Position numbers and translations under genes: made by a program. From positions 3,668,142 to 3,732,141 of the forward strand of contig JAEVLN010000005.1 in assembly GCA_018350325.1 (NCBI GenBank): DNA of 64,000 bases, read 5' to 3'. This DNA comes from Globodera rostochiensis. Taxonomy: Eukaryota; Nematoda; Chromadorea; Rhabditida; Heteroderidae. A model generated the notes under the pieces. The model was not told where the DNA came from. It searched no databases and saw only the letters and a program-made list of their open reading frames with translations. Positions 10,414 to 21,360 of the stretch are shown one piece after another; positions within the stretch are counted from its first letter, which is position 1, and each line of letters starts with the position of its first letter.

Positions 10414-11483
10414 TCAAATATTTCCCGAATTCGAATTCGCAATTTCCTGAATATTTGCCGCGGCATTCTCTTCCACAGAATGCCCATCGACAGAATTTGG
10501 ATGAAATTGCTGTCGTTTAAATTGTTTTTTCCATCTATTCAAAGTGGCACTTCCAATTTTCAAAATTTTTTTGGCAATTTCCTCGTCACTAATTTTAGGA
10601 GTTTGGCCCTTAATTTCATAATAACGTTTCATTAATTCTTTTTGTTCGCTGTGGGGGTATTTATTTGGCGCTGAAAAGAATGTTTAATTAATAAAAATAA
10701 ATAAAATAAAATTAGCTCAAAATACTCACTGGTTTGGCCAAGTTCCCGTTTCCAATTGTAAATTGTTACAAAATTGAAGCCCAACTCTTTCGCGACAGTT
10801 TTATCTAATTCGTGATCATAAGAGTTTTTGAATCCGTCCCGCATTAAATCGGCTTTCTTTTGATCAAATTTTTCTATTAAATTTTTGCGCTCTTTTTCTT
10901 TGGACATTTTTCCACTTATGCCTAATTCTTTTTTCCATTTAAATATTTTTGTGCGATTGACTTTTAAATGTTTAGCAATTTTCTTTTCAATTTGATTCCA
11001 TTCTTTTGATGAAAATTTTCCTTTTTGCTTAAATTCGTCTTTCATTGCGTGGAATTGGTCGATTATTTTATGTTTTTCGTTTGAAGTAATTTCTTTAATT
11101 ATTTCTTTCTCTTCTTTACTATTTTTGGTATTATCAGAGTGATAAGACTCTGTGAGAGGAGGATTCTGATCAGTAGAATTGGGTTCAATTTGTCCAGAAT
11201 GAGGACTCTGATCAGTTGAATTGGGTTCAATTTGTCCAAGCTGATCAATTGAATTGGGTTCAATTTGTCCAATTTGGGTGTTCTGCCGGTCGATTTGGTG
11301 ATGAACATTTTGTCCAAAGTTTTTTGGCGCCGGCGTTTTCAATTCTTCGGCTTCACCTTTCTCCCACCAGCCTTCTCCGAATATTTCATCAAATGTTTTG
11401 AGCTCCAATTTTACGGATTCGGCTTTTTCGAGTGAATTTGTTGCGAAGAATGCCACCAAAATTAAAATCCAAAATTCTTCCAT
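10414..11483 (-). CDS. Secreted multi-helix-turn-helix protein, copy 3 (A-B-D)
   Basis: Exons 11483-10730 and 10670-10414 join in phase 1 over a 59-bp intron to give 336 aa. The order is signal peptide, acidic region with EKGEAEE, three IEPNS(T/I)DQ repeats (one separated by SPHSG), a lysine/glutamate-rich linker (SKEEKEIIKEITSNEK), unit A (TKIFKWKKELGIS), unit B (VTIYNWKRELGQT) and unit D (ATLNRWKKQFKRQQ) with the full ENAAANIQEI tail. If the intron is retained the frame stays open for ~30 further codons, giving a hydrophobic alternative C-terminus without D. A ~170-bp insertion sits between the start and the type I core. Confidence 0.85.
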
Positions 11484-11529
11484 TTTGCGTGTGCAAAAAA
11501 CCTCTGAATTTACAAAATTAATTTTATAA

Positions 11530-11705
11530 TTGAAACTAAATTGGCATCCCGAACCGACCCCGTCCCTAATTGATTTTGGAAATTCAATAATAAAATGTGA
11601 CTTCTACCCAGAACCCCGACCGATTTGGGTAAGCCGACTTCGACCGTCCCAACCCCGAAAAATCCCGACCCCGCAATTCTTAACCCTGACGTCGGGGTTT
11701 CAATC
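11530..11705. mobile_element. Small insertion in the upstream region of copy 3
   Basis: Relative to the other type I copies, ~170 bp interrupt the leader between TTTTATAATT and AATTTAAACGG. The ends carry ATTGAAAC and GTTTCAAT in inverted orientation, and the inside has CCCGACC/CGACC motifs. The core is therefore ~350 bp from the ATG instead of ~190. The class is unknown. Confidence 0.5.
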
Positions 11706-11945
11706 CTAATTTAAACGGAAAATTCGATATGAGATAATTTACGTTAAAGAATTTTCCAAATTTCTTAAATTTTAAAGCAAAAAAGGTTCAGAATTTTAAA
11801 TATTAATAATCTTATTTAGCTTTGGTTAAAAACATTGAAAGTAGTAAATGAAACCCACAATTAAAATGTGCATTCATATAAATCATATTCTTTAATAATT
11901 ATCTCTCACCCGAATCAATATATTCCTGACATCCCATAAATATGT
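11706..11945 (-). promoter_or_regulatory. Type I upstream block of copy 3, displaced
   Basis: Core CATTGAAAGTAGTAAATGA near 11835-11853, then TGTGCATTCATATAAATC, TAATTATCTCTCACCCGAAT and ATTCCTGACATCCCA. The block order is conserved but it is farther from the gene because of the insertion at 11530-11705. Confidence 0.5.
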
Positions 11946-13370
11946 TTCCAATAATTTTCATCATTTTACATACATTGCGATCGATTTTGTATAGCCAAAA
12001 TGATTATAATTATATTATAAAATTTTTCGATTTGTCTCAAAAATTTTCTTAAATTTTAAAATAAAAAAGGGTTTTTTTAGGTCCAAGAAAACTCTATATA
12101 CGTAGAATAAAAATCATTTCTACGAGAAAAAAAATTAGCCGGAGTCGGGGTGACAAGCCTAATCTGGAATACCGAGATCCCGAATGATAAAAATAGAGTA
12201 GGACGGGATCGGGAGTTATGTGAGACGGGAATTAATGATGGATTAATTTCGGGGAGCCGAAAGGAACGAGGAAATACTACCGTAGGGAGCGATCTGCGCA
12301 AGTTGTTACTTACTATGGCCACTAGGCGCTAAAGGGCCCGGGTTGCGAGACAGACCTATATCACTACCAATATTTTTGGTTAGAGTTTCTTGTGGCTGGC
12401 GGAAAGGTCGGGGGAGGGGGGGGGGGCTTTTGAGGCCTACGGCGCTGAATGGTGGTGATGGGGGTGTCCACCTGAATTGCCTGAAGGGAAGGCAGTATTT
12501 TGCGATTGGGCACTCCGCTGTGCGCCGCACCCGCGGCATCCAAAATTGGCGCCGGACAAACGACTATGTTTTGAGAGCTAAAGTGATGTTTTTGCAGGTG
12601 GTTCTCGTGTAGATTATGAGCCTAGTAAGGGGAGATTTGGGGGAGGGGTGGGTAAATGGGCTCAATGGTATTTTGTTTGACTTGGCTGTTAGCAAGCCGT
12701 CCCTTGCTGTGAAGGATGCCGAACAGAACAACCCTAAGGACTCATTAATTTTATCTATGGAAGGGCGGGTCAATTGTTCATGCTTAATTATCAAATTAAG
12801 AGCCAATCGAAGTTTTCGGGGACACAAACACTGAGGGCGGGGGGGGGGGGTGTTTTAATTTTGGCTGGCTTTAGGTGATGAAACGATGAAAATACAAAAT
12901 CAAACGAATTAAGTTGGGGAGGCGTGACTTTAATGAAAGAGTATTAGTTGAGAATATTTATTTTCCGAGTTTTGTGCTGGTCATTGAGACTTGGGTTGGG
13001 CTAACCAAGGAGGTCCCTCCCATCAAGTAGGTGACAGAAAAAAAGCGAGGGTATGGGAAGTTTCCCTCGATTTGGCGGGAAATCTCCTCCAATTCGTAGA
13101 AAAAGAAATTCCCTTGTTTTAGGGAGACTTCCACCGAAATCGAAGGAGATTTACCCAGGGAATCCCCCGTAAAAAAAGAAAATTCCACCAATTTGGAGGG
13201 AAATTTCCCTCAAAACGCTCCAAAATTAAAAGCCCCCCTAAAAAGCGCTTTTTTTCAATTTCCAAAATTTTCTCGTAAAAATGATTTATAATTATAATTA
13301 TTTTAGCTATTCAAAATCGATCGTAATTTATGTAAAATGATGATTATTATTGAAAACATATTTATGAGAT
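11946..13370. other. No supported gene
   Basis: Contains G-tracts at about 12412-12427 and 12838-12850, a CCCGATCCCG-type motif patch at 12135-12260, and a patch of repeated GGGAAATTTCCC-like motifs at about 13030-13230. Open frames here are short, overlap on both strands and show no domain. The far-upstream parts of two divergent family copies lie at either end. Confidence 0.4.
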
Positions 13371-13374
13371 GTCA

Positions 13375-13665
13375 GGAATATTATTGATTCGGGTGAGAGA
13401 TAATTATTAAAGAATATGATTTATGTGAATGCCCATTTCAATTGTGGGCTGTCATTTATTACTTTCAATCATTTTTTTATCAAAGCTAAATAATATTTAT
13501 TAATATTGTAAAAATTTGCGAATATTTTATTTATATTTTAAATGACAGAAATTCTTTAATACAAAAATCAAATTTTTCCATGAATTTCCGTTTAAATTAC
13601 ATATAAAATTAATTGGAATTTCATATAAATGCCCCTAAATTCAGAGGTTATTTTGCCTAAATAAA
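13375..13665 (+). promoter_or_regulatory. Type I upstream block of copy 4
   Basis: Ordered elements: GTCAGGAATATTATTGATTC, AGAGATAATTATTAAAGAAT, AATGCCCATTTCAATTG, then the core GGGCTGTCATTTATTACTTT at about 13445-13464, ~200 bp before the ATG. The immediate leader CCTAAATTCAGAGGTTATTT is also shared with other type I copies. Confidence 0.6.
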
Positions 13666-15212
13666 ATGGAAGAATTTTGGATTTTAATTTTGACGGCTTT
13701 ATTTGCAACAAATTTACTCGACAAATCCGAATCCGTAAAATTGGAACTCAAAACATTTGATGAAATATTCGGAGAAGGCTGGTGGGACAAAGGTGAAGCC
13801 GAAGATTTGAAAATGCTGGCGCCAACAAACTTTGGACAAAATGTCCATCACCAAATCGACCGGCAGAACACCCAAAATGGACAAATTGAACCCAATTCAA
13901 CTGATCAGCTTGGACAAATTGAACCCAATTCAACTGATCAGAATCCTCCTCTCACAGAGAGCCGAAGAAAACCAAAAAATGAGCGACAAAAATTGGTAGA
14001 AAAATTTGATCAGATGAAAGCCGAGCTAAAGCGGGCCGGATTTAAAAACTCTTATACAAATGAATTAGATAAAACTGTCGCGAAAGAATTGGGCCTTAGT
14101 TTTATGACAATTTACAATTGGAAACGTCGACATGGCCAAACCAGTGAAATTTATTCTTGCTGAAAAAAAAATCTAATATAAAGGGGAATATTAATGTAAT
14201 ACTTGTGCCCCAAAGTCTAAAAATTCTGCAACCAAAAAAAATGAAAATTTTTAAAATGCTGCTTATGTTCAAAAATTTTCTCTAAAATGTCTTTATGCAT
14301 ATAAAAATTTTATGATCTTATTACTTCTATTAGGAAATCTGCCCATTTTTTGCTATATTTGAATATTTTTTTAATCCATATTTCGTATGTTAAAAATTGT
14401 TTAATTGAGAGATACAATTATTCCACAACTTTACCAAAATTAAATGGTCTATTGGGTGTAAAAAGTGCATTAAATTCATAATTATTCTCAATTTAAATAA
14501 TTTAAAATTAAACACTAATTTACCTTTTTTAAAGTTTTGCTCTTTTAGTGACAAATTACTCGAACAATGAAAAGTTTGAAATTGTGAAAAAGTTTATGAG
14601 AATGAAAAGTGACCATTCCGGTGAGAATAAAAAATCATGCAAAGAAATTGCTGAAAGATTTGGTGTAAATGTTTGCACAATAAACCAATGGAAAAAAGAA
14701 TTTGGCTTAACTCAAAGAAATCCAAAAAATGATCGAAAAAATTTGGTAGAGAAATTTGATCAGAAGAAAGCCGAGTTAAAGCGGGCCGGATTCAAAAATT
14801 CATATAAAAATCAAATTGATGAAACTGTCGCAAAAGAGTTGGGCCTCAATTTTCGAACAATTTACAGGTGGAAAAGTGAACTTTGCCAATCCAGTGAGTT
14901 TTTCGAGCCCAATTTTAATATTTATTTATTATATTAATTAAAAATTCTTTTACAGCACCAAACCATAAATACCCCCACAGCGAACAAAAGGAATTAATGA
15001 AACGTTATTATGAAATTAAAGACAAAACACCTAAAATTAGTGACCAGAACATTGCAAAAATGTTGAAAATTAATGTCTGCACTTTGATTAGATGGAAAAA
15101 GCAATTTATACGACAGCAATTTCATCCAAATTCTGTCGATGGACATTCAGTGGAAGAGAATGCCGTGGAAAATGTTCAGGAAATTGTAACTCAAATTCCG
15201 AGTGAATTTTAA
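13666..15212 (+). CDS. Secreted multi-helix-turn-helix protein, copy 4 (B-C-B-D)
   Basis: Exons 13666-14143, 14549-14893 and 14956-15212 give 359 aa, all joins phase 1. After the signal peptide (WILILTALFATNLL) and acidic region come two IEPNSTDQ repeats. The protein then goes straight into a B unit (MTIYNWKRRHGQT) with no A unit. The middle exon carries C (CTINQWKKEFGLT) and a second B (RTIYRWKSELCQS). The last exon carries D (CTLIRWKKQFIRQQ) and a divergent tail, VTQIPSEF. The first donor is GTGAAA, weaker than the usual GTGAGT, and the first intron is long (405 bp), so the first join is the least certain. Without it the first exon ends at EIYSC as a one-unit protein. Confidence 0.8.
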
Positions 15213-15737
15213 TGAATCGTCAATGATTTGTAAAAAAACGAATGGAGCTATAGGGAAAATCTTGCTTTAAATGCATATTTTAAGACTCGAATTCTTTCAA
15301 GATAAATTTATGGGAATATTCAGTTCCAGCCCCGCATTTTATTGAACGTGTACGAAATGTCCAATGTGCGAAATGTCAGTGTGCCAAATGTCCCAATGTG
15401 CCAAATGTCCGATAGCCTTTTATCACTATTAGTGCGATGGTACTCAAATTTCTGAGTTTCATCTCAAAAGCTTCAACGAAGGCGTTTCGCTACAAACCCA
15501 CAACAGTTACAACGACAAATCTTTGGATGCATTAATAGTACCAGAGATGTAACCAGACGCCAAAAAAAAGCCGGAACCCGGAATTCCGGACCCAAAAATG
15601 TCCTTAAATTAAAATTTGCCTTGGAGAAAATTAGTTTCTGAACCAACTAAAGGCCCCCATATCTTTAACTCGGTGTCTTTCAAACACAATCATAAATTTC
15701 TAACCCCGGATTCAAATTCAAACAATTCTAATCTCAA
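15213..15737. other. Intergenic, no gene seen
   Basis: Contains a short run of repeated GTGCGAAATGTC/GTGCCAAATGTC motifs at about 15350-15412. Otherwise no signal. Confidence 0.4.
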
Positions 15738-15985
15738 AATGATTGGAATAAGAGTTTTTTAATCCATCCCGCGTTTCATTTTTTATATTACACTTTTTTA
15801 GCAATTTTATCCTCAATTTGAGTCCATTCGTTTGCCTTCTTTTTGCTTAAATTTGTTTCTCAGCGTTCTGATCAGTTGAATAGGGTTCAATTTGTCCAGA
15901 AAACTCTGTGAGAGGAGGATTCTGATCAGTTGAATTGAATTCAATTTCTCCAAAGTGATCAGACTCTGTGAGAGGAGGATTCTGA
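15738..15985 (-). pseudogene. Degenerate multi-HTH family fragment
   Basis: Minus-strand pieces of the IEPNSTDQ repeat region (three partial QIEP/STDQNPPLTE units at about 15860-15985) join directly to scraps of unit A (KFKQK, then an IEDKIAK remnant) and unit B (GFKNSY remnant). Frames shift between pieces and there is no signal peptide. Confidence 0.65.
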
Positions 15986-16410
15986 ATCTCACCCCAATAT
16001 CCTGACAATTCATAAATATTTTTTCCTAAAACTTTTGAACCGGACCAAATCACATTTCGTATACAAATGGCGAACGATTTGAAGACAATGCCAACCGAAC
16101 GCAGTGGCAATGGAAATAGGCAATTTCAAGCGAGGAATTTGTTAAAGAGAGTGTTTGGTTTTGCAGCATGAAGTAGAAGAGCCCGGCAAAATAAATTTTC
16201 GGGAACGGGAATTTCCAACAAGATATGGAAAGCGTTAGCAAGCTTTTATACGCGTCGATAAGGGATGAAAAGCCCCCCGGGGGTCTTTTCTAAAAGATAA
16301 AATCGGCAATGAGTTCAGCCGGCATAACTTGTCAGCCGGCATCACCGACTCCGTCACAATGACAAAGCCGAAGAATGGCATTAATTAACGCTTGAAAACC
16401 GCTGAGTATT

Positions 16411-16501
16411 TTGAGCCCAAATTTATTAATTTAATTATATTGTATTATTTTTTTAAAACACCAAACTATAAACACCCCACAGCAAACAAAAGGAATTAAA
16501 A
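16411..16501 (+). pseudogene. Relic of the B-D intron and start of a D exon
   Basis: Plus-strand sequence matches the 3' part of a B-D intron and the first ~14 codons of a D exon (CCAAACTATAAACACCCC...CAAAAGGAATTAA). It then breaks off at ~16501 against a minus-strand D fragment. Confidence 0.5.
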
Positions 16502-16539
16502 TGTCAAGCCGTTTTTTCCAAATCATACACCATTTATTC

Positions 16540-16678
16540 AAATAGTCCCCAATTTATATTCTCAATTTCCTAAATATTCGAGCCGGCATTCCCTTCCACA
16601 GAATTTTCTTTGACAACATTTGGATGCAATTGCTGTCGTTTAAATTGCTTTTTCCATTTACACAAAGTGCTTCCATCA
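16540..16678 (-). pseudogene. Partial D exon joined to a minisatellite
   Basis: Minus-strand sequence encodes the end of unit D (LCKWKKQFKRQQ) and the tail (degenerate NSVEGNAGSNI). Upstream of LCKW the family sequence is replaced by the 26-bp minisatellite at 16679. The open frame running into the minisatellite is fortuitous. Confidence 0.6.
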
Positions 16679-16850
16679 ATGGCCACTTGCGTCTTGGTCT
16701 CGCTCTGGCCACTCGCGTCTTGATCTCGCTCTGGCCACTCGCGTCTTGGTCTCGCTCTGGCACTCGCGTCTTGGTCTCGCTCTGGCCACTCGCGTCTTGG
16801 TCTCGCTCTGGCCACTCGCGTCTTGGTCTCGCTCTTGCCACCTTTCCCGC
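16679..16850. repeat. 26-bp minisatellite, ~6 copies
   Basis: Unit of the form CTCGCGTCTTGGTCTCGCTC plus TGGCCA. The same unit forms a longer array at 25510-25830, and both are followed by the same GC-rich element (CCGCCCCCGATGGGTCGGGG) and TCTATCCATTAA. Confidence 0.85.
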
Positions 16851-17000
16851 CCCCGATGGGTCGGGGAGCAACCCTACTTCTATCCATTAACACATACACA
16901 TGAATCGACAAAAAGCATTTGCATTGGCATAATTAGGCCAATTCCACGTCAACTCCACATGCAAACAACAAAAGAGGTGTGCCAGTACGGTAATCGTATG
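16851..17000. repeat. Dispersed repeat, copy 1
   Basis: TCTATCCATTAACACATACA, then GCATTTGCATTGGCATAATT and CAATTCCACGTCAACTCCAC. Related copies lie at 25870-25985 and 28636-28790. No coding content. Confidence 0.6.
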
Positions 17001-17176
17001 CACTTTTGCATTTAAGTGATCGATCGCCTTCTTTGGCCGAATATGAGACTTCTGGTGCCTCGCGATCAAAACCTTTAATTGTCTAGACGAAGAGGGCGTA
17101 AAAGTGCCGCCATTATACCAATATGCCGCGTTGATTTGTTGTTGTGTTGCTGTTTTACAACACTGTCTATTATACA

Positions 17177-18060
17177 CAGTGTTTTCCCGGTTCCATTTTT
17201 TCTAACGGTTCCACGGTTCCGGTTCCAAACCGGTTCCGGATTTTCGCGGTTCCGCGGTTCCGGTTCCAAACCGGTTCTGGATTTTGGCGGTTCCGCGGTT
17301 CCGGTTTCGAAGCGGTTCCGAATTTTCACGGTTCCGCGGTCCCAAACCGGTTCCGGATTTTCGCGGTTCCGGGAACCGGTTCCGGAACCGGTTGCAACGG
17401 TCCCGGTTCCAAATTCCAAAAATTTGTAAACATGTCCAAAAATTTTTCAAAAAAATCAGAAAAATGTAAGAAAAATTGTTCATTTACATTACATGAAAAT
17501 GATGGGAGTGCCGACATTTTGTCGACTGACATTTCGTCGACGCGACACTTCGTCGACTAAGCAAAAATACGACATTTCGTCGACGAAGCCAAAAACGACA
17601 CTTCGTCGACGAAGCCAAAAACGACACTTCGTCGACGCGACATTTCGTCGAGTGAAATTTCGTCGAATTTTTAAATGGATGTTTTCTATGGTAAAAGCAT
17701 GCGTAGATTACGAATCCAAACTCGGATTTTGCGAATCTCGAACTCCGAACCCGAATTCGAACATACAAAAGGCTCCCTTCCCATATGGTTTTGCTAGCTT
17801 CATTTGCTTGTAACTAGGGTTGCACGGGACCGGGACTTTTTGGAAAAACCGGGACCGGGACTTACCGGGACCAGAAAAACCGGGATCCGGATTTTGGCGG
17901 TTCCGCGGTTCCGGTTCCAAAGCGGTTCCGGATTTATGGCGGTTCCGGGAACCGGTTCCAAAATCGGTTCCGAATTTTTTGCGATTCCGCGGTTCCGGTT
18001 CCGGAACTGGTTCCCGGAACCGTTGGAACCGGCACCGGAACCGGAACCGGGAAAACACTG
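17177..18060. mobile_element. hAT-like MITE with CGGTTCC motifs
   Basis: The 18-bp terminal inverted repeats are CAGTGTTTTCCCGGTTCC at 17177 and its complement ending at 18060. The flanks ATTATACA and ATTATATA match at 7 of 8, consistent with an 8-bp target duplication. Both subterminal regions are arrays of CGGTTCC. The centre holds a GTCGACGAA array and a piece starting TAGGGTTGCACGGGACCGGG at ~17816 that recurs at 37647, so the interior is composite. A paralogous unfilled locus appears at 24343-24360. Confidence 0.75.
17515..17670. repeat. GTCGACGAA short tandem array
   Basis: Repeated TTCGTCGACG(A/C) within the element at 17177-18060. Units are spaced irregularly at 10-30 bp, with CGACACTTCGTCGAC prominent. 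Confidence 0.6.
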
Positions 18061-18155
18061 ATTATATATCCGTTAAAATTTTATGCTTTTCCCATTTTGG
18101 TACTTTCGGTTAGGTGACAACAACACTTTTTTTTATGTCGAAAGAAAGTCCCGAC

Positions 18156-19103
18156 CAGGGGTGCTCGTAACCATCAAAAAAAATTCGTAATAAGTAATCC
18201 GTAATTAGTAAAAGGCAAAAAAAATTCGTAATAAGTAATCCGTAATTAGTAAAAGGCAAAAAAAATTCGTAAAAAGTAATCCGTAATTCGTAAAAGCCAA
18301 AAAAATTCGTAAAAAGTAATCCGTAATTCGTAAAAGGCAAAAAAAATTCGTAAAAAGTAATCCGTAATTCGTAACAGCCAAAACGCCGTAAAAAGTAAGT
18401 AATTCGTAATTCGTAACTCGTAATTTTCAAATTTTTTTTAATACATCGAATCTCAAAATTTACTTCATATCATAATCAAAATTATAAAGTAGGATATTGT
18501 GGTGCCAAAAGAGGAGCTTCTAAGATTTTCGGGTCCATGTCCAACTCCATGGAGCATAACTTGCTTCAACCTTAGTATTAACTCCATTCGATAGATCTCG
18601 AAGAGTTGAAGCTAACATCAAGTTTGCAATTAGACAATTCGCAAAGCTTTAACTTGATGTTAGCTTCAACTTTTCGAGATCTATCGAATGGCGTTACTTT
18701 CTAAATCGGTTAAGGTTGAAGCAAGTTATGCTCCATGGATGAGTTGGACATGGATGAGATGGGTATGGATGAGTTGGGTGGGACCCCAATTTTCTTGACA
18801 AATACCGTTAAATCTGTTAACAAATTGAGTCAAAATTCAAAATTTTCTCGGCTGCGCCTATCGGCACCGCCGACCCTCCCTCCGCCCCAAAAAACAGAAA
18901 ATTACGAAAAAATTACGAATTTTTTGCAAAATTCGTAATAAGTAATCCGTAATTCGTAAAAGGCAAAAAAATTCGTAAAAAGTAATCCGTAATTCGTAAA
19001 AGGCAAAAAAAATTCGTAATAAGTAATCCGTAATTCTTAACAGCCAAAACGCCGTAAAAGTAAGTAATTCGTAATTCGTAACTCGTAATTACGAGCACCC
19101 CTG
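18156..19103. mobile_element. hAT-like MITE with TTCGTAAT motifs
   Basis: The 15-bp termini are CAGGGGTGCTCGTAA and its complement. The 8-bp target duplication GTCCCGAC is exact (18148-18155 and 19104-19111). Both arms are tandem arrays of ~40-bp units built on AAAAATTCGTAA/AGTAATCCGTAATTCGTAA. No open frame of substance. A separate inverted repeat is nested in the middle. Confidence 0.85.
18533..18754. repeat. Nested foldback repeat
   Basis: The left arm begins TCCATGTCCAACTCCATGGA and the right arm ends CTCCATGGATGAGTTGGACA. The arms share GCATAACTTGCTTCAACCTT and CGATAGATCTCGAAGAGTTG in inverted form, with a ~25-bp loop near 18640. It probably inserted into the host element at 18156-19103. 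Confidence 0.7.
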
Positions 19104-20309
19104 GTCCCGACGGAAATCTGATCACCTTCAAAAATTAAAGTGGTTGAGTTAAGCAACTAGCATATTGCAAATTCAAAACACATTTAAGATTTTTCTTTAA
19201 ATATACATAGAAACTGCAGGAAACTGGAGAATTTTTTAGGAGCAAATTTTCGAAAAAAATTAAATTTTATAAAAAAATTCAAAACAATTTCTGAAAATGG
19301 AGAAAATAGGAGAAATTATGACTTTTTTGACTAGAAAGTAAATAGCGTATTTCCTCTAATAATAGACCCCCCTCAATTAGTAGGCCCCCCTCTAATAATA
19401 GACCCCTTTGGAGAGGGGTTGAACAATAATAGACCCCCCTCAATTAGTAGACCCCCCCCTAATAATAGACCCCTTTGGAGAGGGGTTGAAACAATAATAG
19501 ACCCCCCTCAATTAGTGGCCCCCCCTAATAATAGACCCCTTTTGGAGAGGGGTTGAACAATAATAGACCCTCTCAATTAGAGACCCCCCCTAATAATAGA
19601 CCCCTTTGGAGAGGGGTTGAACAATAATAGACACCCCTCATTAGTAGACCCCCCCAAATAATAGACCCCTTTGGAGAGGGGTTGAACAATAATAGACCCT
19701 CTCAATTAGTAGACCCCCCCTAATAATAGACCCCTTTGGAGAGGGGTTGAACAATAAAGACCCCCCTCAATTAGAAGACCCCCCCCCCCCCTAATAATAG
19801 ACCCCCATAACTTTTTTGTCATAAAGTGTCCTGTTATAAATAGGCGCTTAAAAATGTTACTACCTACATACCTACCTACCTATTTACATACCTATTCATT
19901 ATTTTCATTTTATGTCAGGACAAATAGAGGGCAAATTGCATAAGTTATTTATTTGTTAATATTAAAATATGAATTCCGGAGACGAACGACTACCTCTTCA
20001 GAAAAACTGATAAACCTCGAACATGCTAAACCATTCCTAAAAGCAGGGATGCTCACGGTTACCAATTTTCATAACCGTAACCGCCCGTCCTCAAAATCTC
20101 ATAACCGTTAAACGCCCGCGGTTATCCGCGGTTCGAATATTTAACGACTTATGCTGAGAAAAATCGTCCGAATTTTAGGTAATCGAGTTCTAAAATGCAC
20201 TAATTATTTATGTAAATACTTAGAATTTTACTTTTTATAGCTAAAATTTTTGCAAAAAATTGAAAGAATACTAAAAAGGAGGGATATTAAAATATAAATA
20301 AAAAATAAA

Positions 20310-20390
20310 GTGATTACAGCGGAAGGGGCTTGAACCTAGACCAAAAATGTCAATCAAAAAATTTCATCACTAAGCCACTGGATAAATATA
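20310..20390 (-). repeat. tRNA-derived SINE-like segment, copy 1
   Basis: On the minus strand, an A-box-like TGGCTTAGTGATG is followed after ~40 bp by a B-box-like GGTTCAAGCCCC. This is the internal RNA polymerase III promoter arrangement of tRNAs. No cloverleaf can be completed, so it is a tRNA relic or SINE head. Confidence 0.5.
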
Positions 20391-21279
20391 AGGGTTTGGT
20401 GAAATGTGAATAAAAGTCAAGTTTTTACATTTCTTTGAATAATTTTTCAAAAAAGGTTGAACAATAATAGACCCCCCTCAATTAGTAGGCCCCCTCTAAT
20501 AATAGACCCCTTTGGAGGTGGGTTGAACAATAATAGACCCTCTCAATTAGTAGACCCCCCCAAATAATAGACCCCTTTGGAGAGGGGTTGAACAATAATA
20601 GACCCTCTCAATTAGTAGACCCCCCCTAATAATAGACCCCTTTGGAGAGGGGTTGAACAATAATAGACCCCCTCCAATTAGTAGGCCCCCTCTAATAATA
20701 GACCCCTTTGGAGAGGGTTGAACAATAATAGACCCCCCTCAATTAGAAGACCCCCCCCCCTAATAATAGACCCCATAACTTTTTGTGTCATAAAGTGTCC
20801 ATGTTATAAATAGGCGCTTAAAAATGTTACTACCTACATACCTACCTACCTATTTACATACCTATTCATTATTTTCATTTTATGTCAGGACAAATAGAGG
20901 GCAAATTGCATAAGTTATTTATTTGTTAATATTAAAATATGAATTCCGGAGACGAACGACTACCTCTTCAGAAAAACTGATAAACCTCGAACATGCTAAA
21001 CCATTCCTAAAAGCAGGGATGCTCACGGTTACCAATTTTCATAACCGTAACCGCCCGTCCTCAAAATCTCATAACCGTTAAACGCCCGCGGTTATCCGCG
21101 GTTCGAATATTTAACGACTTATGCTGAGAAAAATCGTCCGAATTTTAGGTAATCGAGTTCTAAAATGCACTAATTATTTATGTAAATACTTAGAATTTTA
21201 CTTTTTATAGCTAAAATTTTTGCAAAAAATTGAAAGAATACTAAAAAGGAGGGATATTAAAATATAAATAAAAAATAAA

Positions 21280-21360
21280 GTGATTACAGCGGAAGGGGCT
21301 TGAACCTAGACCAAAAATGTCAATCAAAAAATTTCATCACTAAGCCACTGGATAAATATA
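21280..21360 (-). repeat. tRNA-derived SINE-like segment, copy 2
   Basis: Second copy of the same A-box/B-box segment, carried by the 970-bp duplication. Confidence 0.5.

Noticed and set aside
17079..18113. Numerous overlapping open frames of ~100 aa
   Set aside because: They are translations of CGGTTCC and GTCGACGAA arrays inside a transposon, open on both strands in several frames.
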